A DNA stretch of 9,129 nt from Caldifarciminota bacterium. Its GTDB lineage: Bacteria > Hydrothermota > 32-111 > QNBC01. Of the stretch, positions 1 to 5,240 are shown one piece after another (the stretch's first letter is position 1; each line of letters begins with the position of its first letter). The notes under the pieces were generated by a model. The model did not search any database, was not told the DNA's origin, and was given only the letters and a program-made list of their open reading frames with translations. The DNA is taken from NCBI GenBank assembly GCA_023132105.1, contig JAGLYS010000193.1, positions 1-9,129 of the forward strand, given 5' to 3'. The position numbers and the translations under genes were made by a program.

Positions 1-541
1 TGAAATCAACTTTCAGATTATGTTTCTTCACATAAGCCATGTTCTTCTTAAACCAACCTTTTAGGGCTAATATGTTGTTATCCAGCAAAACTATATTTTT
101 ACGTTTTGGATCATGAAATTGTTTAATCTCCATATATTTCCTTATCTTCCCTTCTTTTTTGTACACTAAACAGTATGAACATTTCCTGTTGCATCCTCTT
201 GTCGAAAACCCAATTGAATATTTGCCTTCATAGATAGAATAATCAGGCATCATCATGTCTATTTCTTCAGGTAATGTTTCAAATGAATATCCCGATCCAC
301 CAATATGTATCTCTGCATTTGGATAGTCATTTTGTAAAAAGTATAATGCATCTTTATTCTCGGTGAATACTATACTGGCATAGATAATATCAGGATCTTG
401 TTCATCCCAAGATACCTGATCGCCCTGTTGCTTGTGCCATGCAGATATTTTCATTAAGGCGATATTTGGAAATCTTTTTCGCTTCTTTTTGCGTATTTTA
501 TCAGCTATTGCATCAACATCAACTAATAGAATCTTCTTCAT
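1..541 (-). CDS. Radical SAM enzyme, N-terminal part (runs off window)
   Basis: The frame is open from an ATG at 541 to the window edge (180 codons, 3' end missing). Residues 114-124 read STRGCNRKCSYC-like, giving the CX3CX2C motif (C117, C121, C124) that binds the 4Fe-4S cluster of radical SAM enzymes. The first ~100 residues start MKKILLVDVD and continue with PNIALMKISAWHKQQGD, then GGSGY and PDYSIY. This resembles the cobalamin-binding-like N-terminal region of virus- and metagenome-encoded radical SAM proteins of unknown substrate. The LLDNNIL stretch (152-158) follows the cluster motif as in that group. The start is supported by GGAAGTG four bases before the ATG, and the gene overlaps the end of the preceding 75-aa gene by 23 bp. 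The enzyme class is firm; the reaction is unknown and cannot be inferred without the C-terminal half. Confidence 0.93.
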   Translation of the reverse strand, partial: MKKILLVDVDAIADKIRKKKRKRFPNIALMKISAWHKQQGDQVSWDEQDPDIIYASIVFTENKDALYFLQNDYPNAEIHIGGSGYSFETLPEEIDMMMPDYSIYEGKYSIGFSTRGCNRKCSYCLVYKKEGKIRKYMEIKQFHDPKRKNIVLLDNNILALKGWFKKNMAYVKKHNLKVDF

Positions 542-746
542 TTTCCACTTCCTTTTTATTGCGGTTTTTGGTAATTTGGTATTTATCATCAAAACATTGT
601 TTATGTGCGTGTCTGCAATCTTTTGTTTCTATTTTGTCCGAACACTCTATCAAATCTCCTTTTTTAATTGGTTCTAAACATATTTCACACTTAACAATAT
701 GACCACCACAATCTGAACATTTTAAACATTCTTCTGCTATTGGCAT
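519..746 (-). CDS. Small zinc-finger protein, 75 aa
   Basis: Unrecognised small protein dominated by Cys/His pairs. C7, C10 and C13 come first, then C20-x2-C23, C35, C44-x-H46-x-H48 and C51. The spacing CxxC, a GD turn at 30-31 and a late CxHxHxxC cluster look like a small treble-clef or RING-like zinc fold, enough ligands for two zinc ions. The tail (59-75) is charged and probably disordered. The start follows GAGGGATGATGG, and the preceding gene stops 6 bases upstream. Its last 23 bp overlap the start of the radical SAM gene, so the two are likely translationally coupled. A protein- or nucleic-acid-binding adaptor is possible; no function can be assigned. Confidence 0.85.
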   Translation of the reverse strand: MPIAEECLKCSDCGGHIVKCEICLEPIKKGDLIECSDKIETKDCRHAHKQCFDDKYQITKNRNKKEVENEEDSIS

Positions 747-752
747 TTTCCA

Positions 753-1181
753 TCATCCCTCTGTGTCGGAATCCTCAACTGTACAGCCATTATCTGCTGG
801 ACAACCTAATCCACGCCATTTTATTTCAAGACCGCATTTAGTACATTTTCTAAGGTCATACAATCCGCTACTATCTCTTTTTGTTATAAGATTCACTTTA
901 TCCCAATCATGTTTGAAACTGCCCCCCGATAACTTCTTTTCCAGTTCCTCATTTTCTTTTATTTTTACCCAATATGGATGATTTTTTGCTTTTGGTAATG
1001 GACTTACATAGAATGGTACTGTGCTTATGCAATACTCACATACTGGAATCCACCCATTTGTGCATTGGTTTGGTTCTTTTTCCAAGAAATATTTACCAAT
1101 TGCTTCTGTGCCAGTATCCCCCTTAATTCCATTACCATCAGGGTTACATAACAAACAATATTTCATTCCATGCCTTCCCAT
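753..1181 (-). CDS. Cysteine-rich zinc-binding protein, 142 aa
   Basis: Two separate zinc modules are visible. The N-terminal one uses C9-x2-C12 with C40 and C48-x2-C51, a widely spaced four- or five-cysteine ribbon. The C-terminal one contains H91-D-W, then YDL and C113-x2-C116-G followed by a GLG turn and C127/C133. The arrangement HDW...YD...CxxCG...GL resembles a short zinc-ribbon domain common in small uncharacterised viral ORFs, but I cannot name the family. The ATG at 1181 lies two bases after the stop of the 41-aa gene, with AGGGGA upstream. A second ATG at codon 6 also has a purine-rich leader, so the first five residues are uncertain. No membrane segment or catalytic motif is seen. 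Confidence 0.87.
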   Translation of the reverse strand: MGRHGMKYCLLCNPDGNGIKGDTGTEAIGKYFLEKEPNQCTNGWIPVCEYCISTVPFYVSPLPKAKNHPYWVKIKENEELEKKLSGGSFKHDWDKVNLITKRDSSGLYDLRKCTKCGLEIKWRGLGCPADNGCTVEDSDTEG

Positions 1182-1183
1182 GA

Positions 1184-1309
1184 TTATTTCCCCTGATCCT
1201 CATTACTGGTTATACTTTCCAGTTTCTTTAAATTATTAATGTGTTCATCTGTGAAACTTTCATCCCACATTCTCATTTCAGGATAGTTTTTTGTGCCTGT
1301 CATTGCCAT
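1184..1309 (-). CDS. 41-aa microprotein with a WDE motif
   Basis: Short ORF starting MAMTGTKNYPEM and ending in TAA two bases before the next gene. The start is well supported: GGAGTGAT sits four bases upstream of the ATG and directly follows the stop of the 65-aa gene. Residues 11-17 are EMRMWDE. They match EIKMWDE (141-147) in the C-terminal helix of the 171-aa protein nearby, and the underlying DNA agrees at 19 of 22 positions (1258-1279 versus 1589-1610). The rest is a charged, probably helical tail with no Cys. It could be a detached copy of that C-terminal segment or share its binding partner. Function unknown. Reality as a gene rests on the SD, the exact fit in the gap and the shared motif. 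Confidence 0.68.
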   Translation of the reverse strand: MAMTGTKNYPEMRMWDESFTDEHINNLKKLESITSNEDQGK

Positions 1310-1320
1310 TTTATCACTCC

Positions 1321-1518
1321 TTAGTCCACCCCTAATTCATTATCAATTAATCCATCACAATATACTTTAGCATCTTCTGAATTAGATAATACCCAATTCA
1401 GATGCTCACGAAATATCCGCTTTGCAGATTTATCATCTTTTATCTCGGACTTGTTCATTATTCCAAAACCTGTTCGACCTTCAATAGTTTTTGCTAATTC
1501 TTCATATTTGGGGTTCAT
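1321..1518 (-). CDS. Hypothetical protein, 65 aa
   Basis: Unrecognised small soluble protein with no paired cysteines (one Cys, residue 54) and no membrane segment. The sequence is mixed-charge and predicted mainly helical by eye: helices around 3-13, 27-45 and 47-60 are separated by a glycine-containing loop (GRTGFG, 14-19). The ATG overlaps the stop of the 171-aa gene as ATGA, with AAGGAG eight to nine bases upstream, so expression is coupled to that gene. The stop is immediately followed by the SD of the 41-aa gene. The neighbours suggest the 171/65/41-aa genes form one translational unit. No function proposed. Confidence 0.82.
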   Translation of the reverse strand: MNPKYEELAKTIEGRTGFGIMNKSEIKDDKSAKRIFREHLNWVLSNSEDAKVYCDGLIDNELGVD

Positions 1519-2030
1519 TTCTTCAACTCCTTCACTTTTTTATGTTTTCTTTTCATTTTTTCAATATGTTTAATTGTATTTGATATGATTTCATCCCACA
1601 TCTTAATTTCTTCATCAGAATCACCATCAGCAATGTGTTTTTTACGATACTTCTTTGTTCGTTCAAGACTACTTTTTAAATTCCTTATGTGATTAAGATA
1701 TGCCCCCGATTTAGAAAAGGATAAGTCATTGGGTAAACCTTTTTCCTCATAACTTGAAATAGTGAATGACTTGCGATATAGATCTGGAATTGAATTATCC
1801 CAACCATAATCAAAATGTTTCTTTGATTTCTTAACCCATGTAGAACTATTTTTTTGTACTAAAAAAACGGTCATTGCCCCCTTTTCTTTTATGTGTGGAG
1901 TAAGCCATTTCCTACTTGATCTTCTTGCACACTTGATTGAACGGATCACCCATTCCTCTAATGAACTACCATACTCATAATCGCCACGTACTGACCAAAG
2001 TACCATTCCTACTTTAAGTTCTCTCGGCAT
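1515..2030 (-). CDS. Hypothetical protein, 171 aa, beta domain plus basic helical tail
   Basis: Unrecognised protein in three parts. Residues 5-60 have alternating hydrophobic strands (KVGMVLWSV, WVIRSI, MTVFLVQK), as in a small beta-barrel or SH3-like domain. Residues 73-125 include a YRKSFTISSYEEKGLP segment and an FSKSGAY helix start, an arrangement I associate with small viral proteins that act on or bind nucleic acid, without a family name. Residues 112-171 are helical with a very basic end (KRKHKKVKELKK). EIKMWDE (141-147) is shared with the 41-aa neighbour. The start is decided by GGTGAT ten bases upstream of the ATG. Nucleic-acid binding is an inference from charge only. Confidence 0.85.
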   Translation of the reverse strand: MPRELKVGMVLWSVRGDYEYGSSLEEWVIRSIKCARRSSRKWLTPHIKEKGAMTVFLVQKNSSTWVKKSKKHFDYGWDNSIPDLYRKSFTISSYEEKGLPNDLSFSKSGAYLNHIRNLKSSLERTKKYRKKHIADGDSDEEIKMWDEIISNTIKHIEKMKRKHKKVKELKK

Positions 2031-2034
2031 CTAA

Positions 2035-2097
2035 TCAATCACCATCACATAAAATAATTGGTCTTACAGGATGCCCATAACCGCCTATATGAACCAT
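2035..2097 (-). CDS. 20-aa micro-ORF carrying the GHPVRP motif
   Basis: ATG at 2097 directly follows the stop of the 42-aa ORF, with GGTGAGGGG upstream, and the ORF ends in TGA five bases before the next gene. Its product contains GYGHPVRPIILCD. This matches GCGHPVRPVLMCD inside the 113-aa zinc protein at 4275-4616; the DNA is identical at 22 of 23 positions (2060-2082 versus 4405-4427). The short version lacks the later cysteines of the larger protein, so it cannot form the same complete zinc site alone. It may be a real micro-gene or the remnant of a longer paralogue. Its SD and exact packing argue for translation; its length argues for caution. Confidence 0.42.
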   Translation of the reverse strand: MVHIGGYGHPVRPIILCDGD

Positions 2098-2226
2098 TTA
2101 GGTCAGCCCCTCACCAATATCGGCAAGTGTAACGAAAACCCTCAAATTGTGCCTTAAAGCGTACAAGAAACGCATTGTTTTGGACATTCGGTTATACTCT
2201 GCTAAAGATACATATATTGTTTTCAT
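2098..2226 (-). CDS. 42-aa hypothetical micro-ORF
   Basis: ORF starting MKTIYVSLAEYN and ending LADIGEGLT. The ATG abuts the preceding TAG stop (TAGATG), so there is no room for a separate leader, and coupling or reinitiation would be needed. A purine-rich GGTGG/GGAAG stretch lies 14-30 bases upstream, not at ideal spacing. The peptide is basic and looks amphipathic (RFLYALRHNLRVFVTL, 19-34), without cysteines. It fills the space exactly between two other small ORFs, and its end supplies the SD (GGTGAGGGG) for the next one. The family is not recognised. The coding call is moderate because its codons are locally more GC-rich than those of neighbours. Confidence 0.52.
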   Translation of the reverse strand: MKTIYVSLAEYNRMSKTMRFLYALRHNLRVFVTLADIGEGLT

Positions 2227-2370
2227 CTATCCACGCTTCCACCGTATCTTATCTGGATTTCCACCTTTTTTAAGATGTTTAACTATCTGTTCATGGTGTT
2301 CTGTACAGGCATAACCGCCTTCAATCTTGTTCATAGCCAATGAACTACAACCTTTTATCTGACATTCCAA
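2227..2370 (-). CDS. 47-aa zinc-finger microprotein (TTG or GTG start)
   Basis: The frame reads (L/M)ECQIKGC, then GGYACTEHHEQIVKHLKKGG and a basic end KIRWKRG. The pattern C3-x4-C8-x13-C22-x2-HH is a compact CCCH-type zinc finger. A short knuckle followed by YxCxxHH is seen in many small viral zinc proteins and at the start of some HNH-type proteins, but no nuclease residues follow here. Two starts are possible: GTG at 2376 overlapping the previous stop (GTGA), or TTG at 2370, six bases after GGTGA. I prefer TTG because the spacing is right. It was easy to miss because it lacks an upstream ATG. Nucleic-acid binding is inferred from the finger and the basic tail. Confidence 0.66.
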   Translation of the reverse strand: MECQIKGCSSLAMNKIEGGYACTEHHEQIVKHLKKGGNPDKIRWKRG

Positions 2371-2372
2371 TT

Positions 2373-3116
2373 TCACTCACCTTCCCCATCATCTGAATGC
2401 TCGGTTTCTGAATTTTCTTTTTCCATTTGCTTTGTGATCTCATTAAAAACATTCAATATTGGTTTATTATCTTTGGTTATGATTTTCCTATCTGCTGTTA
2501 TTTCAAAATGATAACTGAATGGAACGCCATTGGCTTGGCACAAAAGAACTATGTGATTCAATGTTTCATTATCTAATTGGATATTCTTTTCAGATGATTC
2601 TTTTATCACTTTCAATAATAATAGTTTATCGGTCAAATTCATTTTTTCTTGTTTATAATATTTATCTTCTGTTGATACACCATGCATATTTCCAGTTCCA
2701 CAAAATTTACATAAATCTCTGTGAAAACATTTTACACAATCAACATCACCAACCCAATTGATATTCTCCCAACCATTCTTATGAAAGAAATCTAATAATT
2801 CATCAATTGGAAAAAAGTTAAAGCCATCTGACCAAAAATTAGGCACTTTCGGTTTCATACCTACATTGTGTAGCGTTCCCAATATTGCCCTGTATCGCAA
2901 TTGTGCTTCATGACATTGGTTGTTTGGATCTGCTAAAGTGATAGTTCGGCATAGATCTGTAAATAACTTATCTATATCAATAATATTGTCTGGCAATGAA
3001 TTAAAGAATATCTCCAAGTCCTCAAAGAATGATGGTTCTTTGATAGTTATTGAACCATCAGGTTTCATTCTACTTTTGAACATTGCCACATCTTTTAATA
3101 GTTCATCTTTTCCCAT
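2373..3116 (-). CDS. Hypothetical protein, 247 aa, with central four-cysteine motif
   Basis: Unrecognised protein with mostly helical composition. A central zinc-like motif C127-x2-C130-x5-C136-x2-C139-G is followed by TGNMHGV. The N-terminal half contains a FFEDLEIFFNSLPDNI helix-loop region (30-46) and a FFPIDELLDFFHKNGW segment (101-116). The C-terminal tail (231-247) is strongly acidic. I place the start at the ATG at 3116, not the GTG at 3143: the GTG lies inside the preceding 33-aa ORF and has no SD, while AGTAGGATTGAG precedes the ATG. Neighbours are a membrane micro-ORF upstream and a zinc micro-ORF whose start overlaps its stop (GTGA). No function can be assigned. Confidence 0.86.
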   Translation of the reverse strand: MGKDELLKDVAMFKSRMKPDGSITIKEPSFFEDLEIFFNSLPDNIIDIDKLFTDLCRTITLADPNNQCHEAQLRYRAILGTLHNVGMKPKVPNFWSDGFNFFPIDELLDFFHKNGWENINWVGDVDCVKCFHRDLCKFCGTGNMHGVSTEDKYYKQEKMNLTDKLLLLKVIKESSEKNIQLDNETLNHIVLLCQANGVPFSYHFEITADRKIITKDNKPILNVFNEITKQMEKENSETEHSDDGEGE

Positions 3117-3126
3117 TTTCTCAATC

Positions 3127-3228
3127 CTACTTTTGTTTCTCACTAATGGCTAATTTTCCAAGTATTCGCCCTATTGCCAGTAGCAATACAACCGCATTTC
3201 CCATTGCAAATATTATCATTTCAACCAT
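3127..3228 (-). CDS. 33-aa single-pass membrane microprotein
   Basis: ORF reading MVEMIIFAMGNAVVLLLAIG, then RILGKLAISEKQK. Residues 4-20 or so form one uninterrupted hydrophobic segment followed by a basic end, the classic look of a one-TM microprotein with the C-terminus inside by the positive-inside rule. GGAAGTGA lies five bases upstream of the ATG at 3228, the same SD form used by several larger genes here. An in-frame ATG at 3246 would add six residues but has no SD. The TAG stop leads straight into the leader of the 247-aa gene. The role is unknown; a small viral membrane protein or a modulator of a host membrane complex are both possible. Confidence 0.62.
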   Translation of the reverse strand: MVEMIIFAMGNAVVLLLAIGRILGKLAISEKQK

Positions 3229-3249
3229 TTTATTCACTTCCTTCATGTG

Positions 3250-3579
3250 TTATTCTACATTTCCTGTGTGTAAATCAGGATGGGCATTCAAACCGCTTAT
3301 GCATGAACTTCTTTGATCTATTGAACATTTTGAACATTTCCATTCTGAACCAACGTATATCCCCTTACATCCAATCAGTTTTCTAATCCCACTGTCTAAT
3401 TCTTCAATCTCAAATATTATTTGTTTTAATTCCATAGTATCTACCTCATTTTCTCCAAGAACATTCCCACATTCTACACAGTATATAGTAATTTCATCCT
3501 CATGGGTTGTATGAAGGTGTTTTCCATCTATTGCTTCTGGACACTTTTTCTCTGCCCAAGAATACCATTTGATTGGCAT
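3250..3579 (-). CDS. Zinc-ribbon protein, 109 aa
   Basis: Two cysteine clusters are separated by a helical linker. The first combines C13, the histidines H21/H23/H26 and C34-x2-C37-G, the usual shape of a zinc ribbon with a His-containing first knuckle. The second uses C71, C82-x2-C85 and C93. The linker at 48-68 (METLKQ-like, rich in E and I) looks like a helix or short coiled coil. The ATG overlaps the preceding stop as TAATG, with GAAGGTG upstream, so translation is coupled to the acidic 126-aa gene. No membrane segment. The family is not recognised; a role as a small adaptor or nucleic-acid-binding protein is inference only. Confidence 0.86.
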   Translation of the reverse strand: MPIKWYSWAEKKCPEAIDGKHLHTTHEDEITIYCVECGNVLGENEVDTMELKQIIFEIEELDSGIRKLIGCKGIYVGSEWKCSKCSIDQRSSCISGLNAHPDLHTGNVE

Positions 3580-3959
3580 TATTTAACACCTTCAAAATAA
3601 TCTAATGGATCGTATATCTCTTTAATCTGTTCTTTGAATGTATTAAATACCTCATCCTTGTTTCGTTCAATATATGTTTCTAAACTCAAAACATAATCAT
3701 AGACCGCTTCATGCCATTCATTAAATGGTGGAACAAAATCTTCATCTTCTTTTGCTTCTCTCCATTCATCACGCATTTCTGATTTATGTTGATTATAATC
3801 TTCTTTTACATCATCATCTATGTAATCCTTCCAAACCATGCGATAAAATTCTTCTGTATTTTCTAATGCCAAATCATGTTTTTTGTCAAAATAGATATAA
3901 TCTTCTTCTGTTGGTTCAAGTTCCTCTGGAAGTTTGCTGAATTTCATTTTCATTGCCAT
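3579..3959 (-). CDS. Strongly acidic protein, 126 aa (DNA-mimic candidate)
   Basis: By count this product has 37 Asp/Glu against 17 Lys/Arg in 126 residues, a net charge near -20. It has no cysteines and many aromatic residues (YIYFD, EEFYRMVWKDYIDDD, FNEWHEAVYDYV). Predicted helical throughout by eye. Highly acidic, aromatic-rich small proteins of mobile elements include DNA mimics that block restriction or other DNA-binding enzymes (Ocr and ArdA are examples), but no sequence motif here proves that. The start is set at 3959, where TGATG joins the stop of the 71-aa gene and GGAAGG lies upstream; an ATG at 3971 would lack an SD. It is followed by the 109-aa zinc protein through TAATG. Confidence 0.86.
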   Translation of the reverse strand: MAMKMKFSKLPEELEPTEEDYIYFDKKHDLALENTEEFYRMVWKDYIDDDVKEDYNQHKSEMRDEWREAKEDEDFVPPFNEWHEAVYDYVLSLETYIERNKDEVFNTFKEQIKEIYDPLDYFEGVK

Positions 3960-4174
3960 CAGTCCTTCCAATCATCTAATATTTCAGTCGGATCACATTC
4001 GGAGAATCCAGATATTGATTTGCCATAATCTATTTGCTTTCCTGTTTTACCATCATAAATTAATATATATCCAGTTTCATTTGATTGCCTGATTGCCATG
4101 TTTTTTGGCGTGTTATGTAGTATGTTTCGTAACTTTCTAATGTATTTGATCTCTGAAACTGTTAATTCCCTCAT
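3959..4174 (-). CDS. Hypothetical protein, 71 aa
   Basis: Unrecognised soluble protein. Residues 7-22 (SEIKYIRKLRNILHNT-like) form a basic helix. The middle has beta character with a GYILIYDGKTGKQI hairpin (35-48), and the end is acidic (DPTEILDDWKD). The ATG at 4174 has GGTGGTTGAG in front of it and overlaps the TGA of the upstream 34-aa ORF (ATGA). A GTG at 4183 in the same frame would add MVE but lies within that leader. There is one cysteine only, so no zinc site. Coupled to the acidic 126-aa gene by TGATG. No function proposed. Confidence 0.8.
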   Translation of the reverse strand: MRELTVSEIKYIRKLRNILHNTPKNMAIRQSNETGYILIYDGKTGKQIDYGKSISGFSECDPTEILDDWKD

Positions 4175-4275
4175 CTCAACCACCCCATAAAAAAATAAGA
4201 ACAGGCAACTGCCAAAGTTGGCAAATTATGGAGAGAGAACATTGCCTGTTCAGTGGGGAAGAAGTTTATCGTCAT
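4171..4275 (-). CDS. 34-aa hydrophobic micro-ORF
   Basis: ORF from ATG 4275 to TGA 4171 that fills what otherwise looks like an intergenic gap. Its start overlaps the preceding stop (TAATG), AAAAGGAG lies nine bases upstream, and its stop overlaps the next ATG (ATGA). These are the junction types used by the clear genes here. The product begins MTINFFPTEQAMF and ends in a hydrophobic run LAVACSYFFMGWLR, long enough for one membrane segment. The DNA also carries nested inverted repeats and a T7 run, so it may instead be a noncoding structural or terminator element. Both readings are kept; the junction geometry favours coding. Confidence 0.42.
   Translation of the reverse strand: MTINFFPTEQAMFSLHNLPTLAVACSYFFMGWLR
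4199..4251. repeat. Nested inverted repeats
   Basis: A perfect 10-bp inverted repeat, GAACAGGCAA at 4199-4208 and TTGCCTGTTC at 4242-4251, encloses a second perfect hairpin GCCAA-AG-TTGGC at 4211-4222. On the transcribed (minus) strand the outer arm is followed by TTATTTTTTT (4198-4189). That layout resembles a stem-loop plus T-tract terminator or an RNA structure upstream of the 71-aa gene. The 33-bp loop is long for a classical terminator. The same DNA can be read as the 34-aa ORF. Confidence 0.55.
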
Positions 4276-4616
4276 TAATAATTCTCCTTTTCTTTCCAGC
4301 AGAAAAAACAAATGCACTTGCCTTCTTCTGCTTCATTATGTTCATCACGCCAATCTAACCAACCGCTTTCGATTAGGCAAAATATATCATCACACATCAG
4401 CACAGGTCTTACAGGATGCCCACAACCATGTATATGCCCTGTTAGATTCCTTTTGGCATAGAGATGGTAGTTGGTGTAGAAATGCCTACCAAACCTTCTC
4501 CAGTGCCTTTCTCGTTTCCTTACTATTTTCCCTTTCAATTTGAATTGCTTTGCATAATAGATTGCATCTGATTTGCTTCTGAATTTCGCTTTGAGTTCGT
4601 AACCATCTATGTCCAT
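4275..4616 (-). CDS. Zinc-binding protein with GHPVRP motif, 113 aa
   Basis: The N-terminal half (1-55) is a small alpha/beta module: DGYELKAKFRSKSDAIYYAKQF, here only partly quoted by its strand ELKAKF and helix SDAIYYAKQF, then a very basic loop (RKRERHWRRFGR) and a closing strand NYHLYAKR. The C-terminal half carries G-C65-G-H67-PVRP-x4-C75, C80 and C101-x-C103-x2-C106, enough Cys/His for one or two zinc ions. GHPVRP recurs in the 20-aa ORF at 2035-2097. The start is put at ATG 4616, one base after the previous stop, with GGAG upstream; a TTG at 4625 is the alternative. The basic loop next to a zinc domain suggests nucleic-acid contact (inference). Family not recognised. Confidence 0.85.
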   Translation of the reverse strand: MDIDGYELKAKFRSKSDAIYYAKQFKLKGKIVRKRERHWRRFGRHFYTNYHLYAKRNLTGHIHGCGHPVRPVLMCDDIFCLIESGWLDWRDEHNEAEEGKCICFFCWKEKENY

Positions 4617-4617
4617 T

Positions 4618-4851
4618 TTAATCAATCTCCAATTCGTCTATTTGTTCAATTTCATTTAATTTCCATCTATGACCACATGAACATTCTGCCATTACACCGC
4701 ATGGTAATCCTTGATCGAAACCGAGAGATGATTCTTTATCTATCAATCCATGTTTCCCAATATCATAGGTTATTGTGGCCTCAAATATTTCATGTATGCT
4801 ATCGGGGTATTTCCGACATTTTGGACATCTCCTTGCTCTTAATTTCCTCAT
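4618..4851 (-). CDS. Zinc-ribbon protein, 77 aa
   Basis: A compact zinc ribbon: RRCPKCRKYPD supplies C9-x2-C12, and AECSCGHRWKL supplies C57-x-C59-G. The two knuckles are separated by a 40-residue insert containing strand-like stretches (EATITYDIG). C51 may add a ligand. The CxCGHxW ending is typical of ribbons that sit beside nucleic acid or in protein complexes. I start at ATG 4851, five bases after GGTGA and one base after the stop of the upstream gene. The same frame is open further upstream to 5034, but that part is antiparallel noise over the preceding gene in another frame. The tail (66-77) is acidic. Confidence 0.87.
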   Translation of the reverse strand: MRKLRARRCPKCRKYPDSIHEIFEATITYDIGKHGLIDKESSLGFDQGLPCGVMAECSCGHRWKLNEIEQIDELEID

Positions 4852-4852
4852 T

Positions 4853-5221
4853 TCATTCACCGTTTCCTTTACTGGCAATTTTAATACATCTTTTACAATC
4901 TGGAATATCAATGCTTGAAGTAAATGATATAGATGCTTTTGCACTTGTTTGACAAAGTGGCTTTCCTGATCCGTTATCAATGTGCCTTCTTGGGCTATTG
5001 GTTGCTGTTGTATATCTACTGTTTGCATAAACACATGGCTGTGGTTTATCTATTTCGTATTGTTTGTAGATTTGAGAAGTACAATGTGGGCAAAATGTAA
5101 AATCGGGGTGTGAACTTATCATCTTGTTGTAGTGTTCAATACTACAAGCCCCAATGTCTTTCTTTCCACATAATGTATCTTCAATACTGCCCTTTTTCAA
5201 TATACATAAATTTGCCAGCAT
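4853..5221 (-). CDS. Multi-cysteine zinc protein, 122 aa
   Basis: Ten cysteines in three groups. Near the N-terminus C6, C18, C26 and H30 precede SSHPDFTF-C44-x2-C47, a ribbon-like module. C63 lies in the middle. The C-terminus has GKPLC90, then about 18 residues and DC109-x2-C112. That last layout, G-x-LC followed by a DxxVxCxxC-type pair, resembles the short HY...CG...VTCxxC zinc domain common in small phage and virus proteins; a similar one ends the 153-aa membrane protein upstream. GGGTGAT four bases before ATG 5221 decides the start; ATG 5227 or GTG 5230 are possible. A DNA- or protein-binding role is plausible, function unknown. Confidence 0.86.
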   Translation of the reverse strand: MLANLCILKKGSIEDTLCGKKDIGACSIEHYNKMISSHPDFTFCPHCTSQIYKQYEIDKPQPCVYANSRYTTATNSPRRHIDNGSGKPLCQTSAKASISFTSSIDIPDCKRCIKIASKGNGE

Positions 5222-5240
5222 TTCCATCACCCATCCAATG

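Noticed and set aside
432..702. Plus-strand ORFs of 81 and 87 codons
   Set aside because: They lie antisense to the radical SAM and 75-aa zinc genes, which carry real motifs and SDs. The plus-strand products are Phe/Leu/Ser-rich, as expected from reverse complements of Lys/Glu-rich genes.
4189..4251. Classical Rho-independent terminator
   Set aside because: The 33-base loop is long and genes on both sides are in the same direction with coupled junctions. Kept only as an inverted repeat with a possible role.
2060..4427. The 23-bp near-identical repeat as att site, CRISPR repeat or IS end
   Set aside because: Both copies encode the same peptide motif in the same orientation. There are no regular spacers, target duplications, transposase or integrase.
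4852..5034. N-terminal extension of the 77-aa zinc-ribbon frame to 5034
   Set aside because: It overlaps the 122-aa cysteine-rich gene in another frame. An SD (GGTGA) and ATG at 4851, one base after that gene's stop, define the natural start.
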